A stretch of DNA of 13,039 nt from Myxococcota bacterium (lineage in GTDB: Bacteria; Myxococcota; Polyangia; GCA-2747355; JAKLHH01). Each line of letters opens with the position of its first letter. Positions within the stretch are counted from its first letter, which is position 1. The stretch covers positions 1 through 13,039 of the forward strand of contig JAKLHH010000081.1 of assembly GCA_022710245.1 (NCBI GenBank), written 5' to 3'. The position numbers were made by a program, and so were the translations under genes. The notes under the pieces are model-generated. The model was not told the origin of the DNA. It saw only the letters and a program-made list of their open reading frames with translations, and searched no databases. Shown here piece after piece: positions 8,066 to 13,039 of the stretch.

Positions 8066-8512
8066 CTAGATCAGGTCGTCGTCTGACTCGGGATCGAAGG
8101 CCGAGGACGAGACCGCGGGGTTCGAGTCCGAGGTGGTCGAGCCCGAGGTCGCCGGCGCGTCCCCTGGCGCCTCGGCGCGGGCCTCGACGCACTCCTTCAG
8201 CAGCTCCTCGAGGAAGGTCTGCCGGGGTGGGTCGAGGTTGATGAAGCGCACGGCGAAGGCGGTCACGCCCGCCTCGGGCGGCGCGTGCCGGATCACCTGC
8301 CCGTCCACCGCCATCACCCGGGACTCGTTCTCGACCACCAGCCGCAGGTGGACGCGGTGCCCGACCTCGGGGGCCTCCGCCGAGGTGGTCAGGAGCAGAC
8401 CGCCGAGGCTGAGGTCCTTGGCAAGGTAGAACTGGATGCTCCCCTCGCGGGTGAGATCCTCGATCCAAGCCCCGTACGGGATCCTGGGGAACTTGCGTCT
8501 ATCGTCGGTCAT
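8066..8512 (-). CDS. PilZ-domain protein (predicted c-di-GMP receptor)
   Basis: The predicted product has 148 residues. The c-di-GMP-binding motifs are present: RRKFPR (R5, R6, R10; RxxxR) and DLSLGG (D33, S35, G38; [D/N]xSxxG). The beta-barrel extends to about residue 110. A Ser/Asp-rich, probably disordered acidic tail ends in SDDDLI. An in-frame ATG at 8530 would add MSEPTP, but that ATG overlaps the -10 of an excellent promoter (8529-8557), so a transcript from it could only start at ATG 8512. The gene is on the same strand as the M28 peptidase, 63 bp downstream, and faces the diguanylate cyclase gene tail to tail. It could read the c-di-GMP made by that neighbour. The output is unknown. 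Confidence 0.88.
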   Translation of the reverse strand: MTDDRRKFPRIPYGAWIEDLTREGSIQFYLAKDLSLGGLLLTTSAEAPEVGHRVHLRLVVENESRVMAVDGQVIRHAPPEAGVTAFAVRFINLDPPRQTFLEELLKECVEARAEAPGDAPATSGSTTSDSNPAVSSSAFDPESDDDLI

Positions 8513-8528
8513 GGGGGTCGGTTCACTC

Positions 8529-8557
8529 ATGATACGAGCGACGCTCCGTCGTGACAA
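8529..8557 (-). promoter_or_regulatory. strong sigma-70-type promoter of the PilZ gene
   Basis: On the - strand, TTGTCA (8557-8552, 5/6) is followed by a 17-base spacer and TATCAT (8534-8529, 5/6). This is the best promoter match in the window. The expected start near 8523 leaves a leader of about 10-12 bases before ATG 8512. The PilZ gene therefore need not depend on readthrough from the peptidase gene, which ends 19 bases before the -35. Confidence 0.7.
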
Positions 8558-8575
8558 GCAGCGCTTGCACGGCCG

Positions 8576-9562
8576 CTAGTTGGCGAGGGCGGCGACGGCG
8601 GCCAGCAGCCCCCGCGTCACCCCCGCGTGAAAGGTCAGGTTCAAGGTGTCCAGCGTGTCCTTGGCCGTGTGCAGGTTCGGGTTCTTGGTCGGGTGCAGGT
8701 GATCCCCGGTGTACTCCTCGATGGCGAAGAGCGCTGTGTAGCCTTCTGACCAGAAGGCGCCCTCGTCGCCTCACCCACATTGGTCGTCGATCAGGGGCTT
8801 GGTCTTCAAGCTCGTGTGCTTCGTGATCGCCTGGCTGACGGCGTCGACCAGCGGCTTGTCGGCCGGCCGGCCCGCGAGGTCGAGATCCTCGGCGTCGGGC
8901 CCGTAGGCCACCGTGTCGACGGCGAGGAAGCCCGTCACCTTGGCCGGCGGCAGCGTCGCGGCGAGCCCCTTCGCGTACTCGACCGACCCGACCGTGCCCA
9001 CCTCCTCGTTGGTGAAGAAGACGAGCCGCACGCCAGCCCGCGGCTGGCAGCCCGCGAGCGCGCGCGCGACCTCGAGGACGGCCACCGCCCCCGAGGCGTT
9101 GTCGTCGGCGCCGGGGGCGAGCTGCGCGTCGTTGCTGGTGGAGTCGACGTGCGCGCCGACGATCAGCACCTTCGCGGAGCTGTCGCTCCCGGCCACCGTC
9201 GCCTCGAGGTTGGCGTAGCTCCCGCCCTTGTAGGTGTACGGCAGCTCCCTGGGCGCCAGGCCCGCGGCGGTGAGCTGGCTCTTGACGTAGGCGATCGCCT
9301 GCTGCTGCGCGGCCTGGCTGCGCCGCTCCTTGAGGCCGGTGAGGAAGACGAGGTCCTGCTTCATCCGCGCCGGGTCGACGCGGGCGAGGAGCGCCGCGCC
9401 GGGCTCGCAGCGGAGCGAGGCGTCGGCCGCCTGGCCATCCGTGGCCCGCTCGAGGCTGCCGTCGCCTGGCGCGCTGTCGGCGAGCGCGAGGTCCGCGGCC
9501 GGCGCCGAGGGGTCCGAGCAGGCGACGAGCGCCGCGAGGGAGAGCAGGGTGAGGCGTCTCAT
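8576..9562 (-). CDS. M28 zinc-peptidase lipoprotein with in-frame UGA (candidate selenoprotein)
   Basis: The full frame codes 328 residues if the TGA at 8771-8773 is read through; otherwise it stops after 263. ATG 9562 follows GAGGGA at 4 bases. The signal peptide ends in lipobox LVAC (Cys15), so the product should be a lipoprotein. The co-catalytic zinc centre of M28 aminopeptidases is recognisable: H138 (GAHVD), D153 (GADDNASG), E186/E187 (FTNEE; base and ligand), D216 (AVDTVAYGP) and H298 (NPNLHTAKDT). H298 lies after the TGA, so the short product would lack a zinc ligand. The residue coded by TGA is 264, in QCG-x-GDEGAFW, where Vibrio/Aeromonas aminopeptidase has its CGYAC disulfide. A SECIS-like hairpin follows. 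After the TGA the frame runs cleanly to TAG 8576-8578. Alternatives are a TGG-to-TGA nonsense mutation (pseudogene) or a sequencing error. The start is 7 bp after the deaminase stop, so it is likely cotranscribed. Confidence 0.8.
8741..8773 (-). promoter_or_regulatory. SECIS-like hairpin directly after the in-frame UGA
   Basis: Read on the - strand, TGA (8773-8771) is followed by 12 bases and then GCCTTCT-GGTC-AGAAGGC (8758-8741), a perfect 7-bp stem with apical loop GGUC. The loop begins 19 bases after the UGA; in E. coli fdhF the GGUC apex lies about 18 bases after its UGA. A weaker lower stem is possible between GAGGGC and GCGCTC. The 3' arm uses TCA and GAA codons, rare in this DNA, as needed for pairing. 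There is no bulged U like that of E. coli fdhF, though other bacterial SECIS elements vary there. Confidence 0.6.
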
Positions 9563-9569
9563 CGGTCCC

Positions 9570-10805
9570 TCAGTCCGTCGGCGTGCTGGTGCCCACCAGC
9601 TCGGGGTGCAGGTGCTCGATCTTCTCGTAGTAGTCGATGATGCGGCGGACGTACTGGCGCTTCTCGAGGTACGTGCCGGGGAAGAAGCTGCGCTTGAACC
9701 CGTAGATGAGGCTCCGCTTGAGGTCGTCGGGGCTGAGCGCGAGGTGCTTGACCGCGAGCTCGATCTCCTTGGACACGGTGGTGTTGGAGACAGTGCGGTT
9801 GTCGGTGCAGAACGTCGTCGAGAGCCGCGCCTGCCGCATGGCGTTGAAGGAGTGCTCCTCGAGGCGCGGGATGTGCGGGTTGGTCTGCAGGTTCGAGGTC
9901 AGGCAGATCTCGAGCGTGATGCGGCGGTCGGCGATGTACTGCGCGAGCTCGGCGACGTAGGCGTCCTTGTCCTCGATCGAGGGGTCCGAGATCATCGAGG
10001 TGTCGAGGAGGAAGGTGCCGTGGCCGATGCGATCGGCGTGGAGATCGGTGATCGCCTGGAAGATGCTCTCCGGCCCGTAGGCCTCGCCGGCGTGCACCGT
10101 CTTCTTGAGGAAGTTCTTGTGCGCGTACTGGTAGGCCTCGACGTGGTTGCCCGCCGGGTAGCCCGCCTCCAGCCCGGCCAGGTCGAAGCCGGTGATGGGG
10201 ATCCCATGCTCGCGTCGGACCTTGACCGCCGCGTGGGCGAGGTCGAGCGAGGCCAGCGCGAAGACGCGCTCAGGCTCGGAGAAGCGGTGCACCGAGAGGA
10301 TGCGGTCGTAGTACTCGCCCGATCGCTCGGTGAAGAAGCGGAGCGCGCAGACGATGATCGCGTACTCGAAGGGCGGCTCCGCGCCGCTCGCCACCTCGGC
10401 CCTCGCGTTCCACTCGGACTTCGCCCGCGCCAGCCCGCGGTTCACCGACTTCAGCACGTTCTCGACGGAGAGGTGCGAGTGGATGTGCAGCTGCGGGGCG
10501 AAGCGCACCTCGACGTAGCGGACGCCCTCGGCCTGGTTGTCCTTGGCCAGCTCGTAGGCGACCCGCTCCAGCGCCACCTCGCTCTGCAGCACCGCGCAGG
10601 TGTAGTCGAAGCCGGCGAGGTAGCTGCCGAGGCTATCGTACTTGTCCTTGAAGACCGTCTCGCGCAGCCCGCCCACCGTGTAGGAGGGCAGGTGGACCCG
10701 GTACTCGCGCGCGAGGTCGATCAGGGTCTCGAGGCGGATCGAGCCATCGAGGTGGACGTGCAGATCCGTCTTGGGCAGCTTGGCGATGGTCTCTCGGCTG
10801 ATCAC
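9570..10805 (-). CDS. add: adenosine deaminase family protein
   Basis: The 411-residue predicted product is a metal-dependent TIM-barrel deaminase converting adenosine (or a related purine) to inosine plus ammonia in the cytoplasm. GTG 10805 was chosen because AGGAAAGG sits 5 bases upstream and because the family's N-terminal motif LPKTDLHVHLDGS (10-22; zinc ligands H16, H18) then lies close to the start. Further landmarks are HAGE (238-241, zinc His and catalytic Glu), RIGHGT (259-264, catalytic His262), CLTSNLQT (301-308) and TDN (334-336, zinc Asp335). The family usually has Asp-Asp at the last site; here the second is Asn336, which in mouse ADA contacts the purine ring. That may shift specificity, so adenosine as substrate is likely but not certain. 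At 411 residues it is longer than the usual ~330-350. It heads a probable unit with the M28 peptidase. Confidence 0.88.
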   Translation of the reverse strand: MISRETIAKLPKTDLHVHLDGSIRLETLIDLAREYRVHLPSYTVGGLRETVFKDKYDSLGSYLAGFDYTCAVLQSEVALERVAYELAKDNQAEGVRYVEVRFAPQLHIHSHLSVENVLKSVNRGLARAKSEWNARAEVASGAEPPFEYAIIVCALRFFTERSGEYYDRILSVHRFSEPERVFALASLDLAHAAVKVRREHGIPITGFDLAGLEAGYPAGNHVEAYQYAHKNFLKKTVHAGEAYGPESIFQAITDLHADRIGHGTFLLDTSMISDPSIEDKDAYVAELAQYIADRRITLEICLTSNLQTNPHIPRLEEHSFNAMRQARLSTTFCTDNRTVSNTTVSKEIELAVKHLALSPDDLKRSLIYGFKRSFFPGTYLEKRQYVRRIIDYYEKIEHLHPELVGTSTPTD

Positions 10806-10881
10806 GGCGACCTTTCCTGGGGCGCATGACGACCGCGCGGTCGTGCTGGGGCCCGTCAATGTTCCGTCTCCACGCACGCGT

Positions 10882-10910
10882 ATGGTACCAGATAGGGACG
10901 CGGCGAACAA
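10882..10910 (-). promoter_or_regulatory. possible promoter of the deaminase-peptidase unit
   Basis: On the - strand, TTGTTC (10910-10905) and TACCAT (10887-10882) are separated by 17 bases, with 3/6 and 4/6 matches. They lie in the 150-bp gap shared with the divergent TPR gene. The -10 overlaps the palindrome TGGTACCA (10883-10890), which could be an operator. The predicted leader is about 70 bases. Confidence 0.3.
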
Positions 10911-10939
10911 AACCTGGAGGCTCACGCAGACGTTCGCGG

Positions 10940-10945
10940 TATGAT
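10940..10945 (+). promoter_or_regulatory. possible -10 element of the TPR/Arg-Pro gene
   Basis: TATGAT (5/6 match) ends 10 bases before ATG 10956 and has no convincing -35 partner. If used, transcription would begin within a few bases of the ATG, giving a nearly leaderless mRNA. This agrees with the lack of a clear Shine-Dalgarno sequence before that ATG. Confidence 0.35.
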
Positions 10946-10955
10946 ACCCGGGCCC

Positions 10956-12026
10956 ATGAGCGAGACCCCGAAGAGCCTGGACCCACCCATCGAGGCCGAG
11001 AGCAGCGATCGCTGGGTGGCCGGCAAGACGCGCGAGGAGCTGCTGGCCGACCTGAAGGTCTACCTGGCGCGGCTCCGGGACAACCCCCACTCGCTCGTCG
11101 ACCGGCTGCGCGCGGCGGCGATCCAGCTGCGGCTCGGGCGCACGCAGGAGGCCCTGATCCACTACGAGGGGGTGCTGCGCGGGTACGTGGCCGAGGGCCA
11201 GATCATGAGCGCGATCGCGCTCTGCCAGCGCATCCTCGGCATCTACCCCGAGCTGCCGCGCGTGCAGCGGATCCTCGCCGCGCTCTATGCCCGGGCGCCG
11301 CGCGACAGCGGCCTGCCGCACCCGGTGACGCCGGTCGAGGCGCTCGAGGAGCGGCCGACGACGACCTTCGCCGAGGGGGAGGGTGTGGGCGAGGTCGGCA
11401 GGCGCCGGGGGAGGGGCAACCACGGGGCCGACGACCGCGAGGAGGGCGGCGCGGAGCTGCGGAGCATCTTCTCGGACGGCCAGGGCGGCCCGCTCGACCA
11501 GCGGGGGCGCGGGCAGCGCGAGCGCCTGCTGCACGAGGCCACCGAGGAGCAGCGCCCGACCATGCCCTATCAGGTGCAGGCACGCCCCTACCCTGAGGAG
11601 GCGCCCACGCAGCGCGCGCCGCGCAGCCGCTCGCCCTCGGAGCCGCTGGCCCCGGCGCGGGAGCGGCGCCCGTCCGAGCCGGTGGCGCTGCCGCGGGAGC
11701 GGCGCCCGTCCGAGCCGGTGGCGCTGCCGCGGGAGCGGCGCCCGTCCGAGCCGGTGGCGCGGGAGCGGCGCCCGTCCGAGCCGGTGGCGCTGCCGCGGGA
11801 GCGGCGCCCGTCCGAGCCCCTGGCGGTGCCACGGGAGCAGCGTCCGTCCGAGCCCCTGGCGGTGCCACGGGAGCGGCGTCCGTCCGAGCCCCTGGCGCAG
11901 CGAGAGCGGCCGCCGTCGAGGCCCGTCGACGAGTGGTCCTGGGGGTCGGAGCCAGAGGCCGCACCGCCCGAGCCGGTCGAGGAGGAGGTCGTCCTGCTGA
12001 CCCGGCCGAAGCCCAAGCGGCGCTGA
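10956..12026 (+). CDS. TPR protein with Arg/Pro/Ser tandem-repeat tail
   Basis: The predicted product has 356 residues and no signal peptide or membrane segment. Residues about 42-115 form a pair of TPR-like helical hairpins (RLRAAAIQLRLGRTQEAL; SAIALCQRILGIYPELPRV). This arrangement resembles the N-terminal TPR block of many myxobacterial regulatory proteins with later cyclic-nucleotide domains, but no such domain follows here. Residues about 120-230 are low-complexity and charged. Residues 235-315 are seven copies of RERRPSEPVALP-type repeats, and the end is acidic then basic (EEEVVLLTRPKPKRR). I prefer ATG 10956 to the in-frame ATG 10941 because the latter overlaps the TATGAT -10. Function unknown; a scaffold or adaptor is the likeliest role. 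The repeat serines and arginines could be modification or nucleic-acid contact sites, which is speculation. A hairpin terminator follows 7 bases after the stop codon. Confidence 0.8.
   Translation: MSETPKSLDPPIEAESSDRWVAGKTREELLADLKVYLARLRDNPHSLVDRLRAAAIQLRLGRTQEALIHYEGVLRGYVAEGQIMSAIALCQRILGIYPELPRVQRILAALYARAPRDSGLPHPVTPVEALEERPTTTFAEGEGVGEVGRRRGRGNHGADDREEGGAELRSIFSDGQGGPLDQRGRGQRERLLHEATEEQRPTMPYQVQARPYPEEAPTQRAPRSRSPSEPLAPARERRPSEPVALPRERRPSEPVALPRERRPSEPVARERRPSEPVALPRERRPSEPLAVPREQRPSEPLAVPRERRPSEPLAQRERPPSRPVDEWSWGSEPEAAPPEPVEEEVVLLTRPKPKRR
11658..11900 (+). repeat. seven 36-bp tandem repeats coding RERRPSEPVALP
   Basis: There are six complete or near-complete 12-residue units plus one shortened to 10 residues (third copy, lacking LP); the last unit has 11. 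The first four units use EPVA and the last three EPLA, and one unit has REQ, so there are two sub-families from separate expansion rounds. All length changes are multiples of three, which keeps the frame. Confidence 0.9.
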
Positions 12027-12032
12027 CCTGGG

Positions 12033-12060
12033 CCCGATCCTCCGCGGTCGGTGGATCGGG
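12033..12060 (+). terminator. intrinsic-terminator-like hairpin
   Basis: CCCGATCC (12033-12040) pairs perfectly with GGATCGGG (12053-12060) around a 12-base loop. It begins 7 bases after the TGA of the TPR/Arg-Pro gene and is followed by TTGTGGTGTG, which is only moderately U-rich. It probably separates this gene from the next. Confidence 0.5.
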
Positions 12061-12085
12061 TTGTGGTGTGCCCCGGCCATTTTGA

Positions 12086-12091
12086 TACAAT
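12086..12091 (+). promoter_or_regulatory. possible -10 element of the last gene
   Basis: TACAAT (5/6) lies in the most AT-rich spot of the 76-bp gap. TTGTGG at 12061-12066 is a poor -35 at a long 19-base spacing. If used, transcription would start only ~5 bases before ATG 12103 and would remove most of the AAGGTGAGG Shine-Dalgarno-like sequence, so promoter and ribosome site are not easily reconciled. Confidence 0.25.
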
Positions 12092-12102
12092 GAAAGGTGA
12101 GG

Positions 12103-13039
12103 ATGGCCGACTCGAAGCAACCCGAGGCTCGAGATGGTTGGATCCTGCGCCGACCGCTGCAGATCGAGTCGCTGCGCAAGGGGCTCCCCGACTCCGAGGA
12201 CAGCGAGCGTCTGCTGAAGCGCCTGCAGTTCAGTCGCGAGAACGTCGACGCGGTCGTCTACGCTCTCAGCAGCCGCAAGCTCGCGCCGGATCGCCGCCAG
12301 CACCTGGTCGAGATCCTGCGCCGTCACCAGCGCTCCCTCGAGGAGTGCCTGGGGGAGCTGGGCGTGATGCGGCCGGAGATCGAGCAAGGGCCCCTCTTTC
12401 ACTTCCACCGCCTGGACCCGGTCGCGCGCGCCCACCTGGCCGCCATCCTCGGCGTCCCCGAGGAGCCGCCGTTCTACGAGGTGCTGGAGGTGAAGGCCGA
12501 GGAGTACCTGGCCCAGCAGGAGGCCTTCGAGTCGCTGGCCGAACACCACGGCTATCGCGAGGCCGACGCGCTCACCCGCACCACCCGCAAGGCCGCGCTG
12601 GTCCTGACCCTCAGCGGCTCGCTGATCCAGCTCTCGGCGCCCACCGGCCCGCGCGGGGCGCGACGCTACTTCTACCAGAACATCTACGGCAACGCGCATC
12701 CGCCCGAGGGGGTGCTGGTCCTCGACAAGGACCTGCGCCTCGGGCACCGCGTCCGCTCGGTGGAGCTCACCACCTCGCCGGTACGGCTGCTCCGCGTGGT
12801 GGACCAGAAGCTCTCCTGGAAGGCGCAGTCGCAGGCGTTCGAGCGCATCTCGCGCACGCTCACCTCGCTGGTCAGCCGCTCGAGCGGGCAGCTCGCGGCG
12901 ATGGGCGTCGACCTGCGGGCGACGACGGGGGTCGTGCGCGTGGCCAACCTCGAGGCGGCCGAGCGCGTGCTGAAGCAGGAGTACGGGCAGGCGATGGAGG
13001 CGTTCAGCGCCATGCGCGCCCGCTACCACGCCGACGGTG
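12103..13039 (+). CDS. unrecognised protein, 3' end outside the window
   Basis: The frame is open from ATG 12103 to the window edge (312 codons, no stop). AAGGTGAGG directly precedes the ATG. The codon pattern is strongly G/C at third positions, as in the clear genes, and supports coding. I do not recognise the family. The N-terminal part (about 1-130) looks helical and charged (for example SERLLKRLQFSRENVDAVVYAL). A mixed segment about 160-245 contains ALVLTLSGSLIQLSAPTGPRG, then RRYFYQNIYGN and EGVLVLDKDLRLGHRVRSVEL, suggesting beta strands. A helical region follows (about 245-312), including RTLTSLVSRSSGQLAAMGVDL. There is no signal peptide, transmembrane span or catalytic motif that I can name. 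It follows a hairpin terminator and is probably a separate transcription unit. Confidence 0.75.
   Translation, partial: MADSKQPEARDGWILRRPLQIESLRKGLPDSEDSERLLKRLQFSRENVDAVVYALSSRKLAPDRRQHLVEILRRHQRSLEECLGELGVMRPEIEQGPLFHFHRLDPVARAHLAAILGVPEEPPFYEVLEVKAEEYLAQQEAFESLAEHHGYREADALTRTTRKAALVLTLSGSLIQLSAPTGPRGARRYFYQNIYGNAHPPEGVLVLDKDLRLGHRVRSVELTTSPVRLLRVVDQKLSWKAQSQAFERISRTLTSLVSRSSGQLAAMGVDLRATTGVVRVANLEAAERVLKQEYGQAMEAFSAMRARYHADG

Noticed and set aside
8512..8557. TTG 8557 or ATG 8530 as the PilZ start
   Set aside because: Both lie on or inside the -35/-10 of a near-consensus promoter and add no PilZ-domain residues.
8576..8773. Frameshift as the explanation for the broken M28 peptidase gene
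   Set aside because: I translated the DNA base by base through 8773-8576. The family-like sequence continues in the same frame after the TGA, so there is a single in-frame stop and no frameshift.
9570..12179. Extension of the deaminase frame upstream to 12179
   Set aside because: The extra N-terminal part is antisense to the Arg/Pro repeat gene and low-complexity. The family start and ribosome site are at GTG 10805.

Overview
The window is GC-rich bacterial DNA with strong third-position G/C bias. It carries lipoproteins with TPR repeats, a c-di-GMP module (Hpt, receiver-GGDEF, PilZ), long low-complexity Pro/Lys/Arg repeat tracts and only short promoter-like AT-rich spots. This style fits a myxobacterium-like (Myxococcota / former Deltaproteobacteria) chromosome. 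That placement is inference; no rRNA or marker gene is present.

Layout. Bases 1-107 may be the tail of a gene cut by the window edge. A TPR lipoprotein (274-1278) and a Lys/Thr-rich protein with a C-terminal DUF2934-like motif (1483-2118) follow on the + strand. Bases 2119-2679 are non-coding and repeat-rich: two ~208 bp direct repeats, each with 12-bp terminal inverted repeats, separated by a cluster of TCGGCACTG sites, then a 16-bp triplicate. On the - strand come a TldD-type zinc peptidase (6284 to 4596) and, 53 bp downstream, a solitary adenine-specific DNA methyltransferase (4542 to 2680). Divergent from these is a coupled pair on the + strand: an Hpt protein (6524-6949) and a receiver-GGDEF diguanylate cyclase (6946-8031) whose receiver domain holds a hairpin-coded insertion. 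Converging on that pair is a - strand series: adenosine deaminase (10805 to 9570), an M28 zinc-peptidase lipoprotein (9562 to 8576) and a PilZ protein (8512 to 8066). The + strand closes with a TPR protein carrying an Arg/Pro repeat tail (10956-12026) and an unrecognised gene running off the end (12103 onward).

Most notable point. The M28 peptidase frame is interrupted by one TGA (8771-8773). The same frame continues to a natural TAG with the rest of the fold, including the expected last zinc-ligand histidine. Twelve bases after the TGA sits a perfect 7-bp stem with a GGUC apical loop, placed like a bacterial SECIS. Codons rare for this DNA (CAA, TGT, TCA, GAA, ACA) cluster exactly there. I read this as a candidate selenocysteine-containing M28 peptidase (Cys-Gly-Sec). 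A nonsense mutation or a sequencing error (TGG to TGA) is the main alternative.

Functional links. Hpt and receiver-GGDEF would turn a phosphorelay into c-di-GMP synthesis, and the PilZ protein is a plausible local reader; no histidine kinase is present here. The deaminase and M28 peptidase are 7 bp apart and probably cotranscribed. The other neighbours show no obvious shared pathway.
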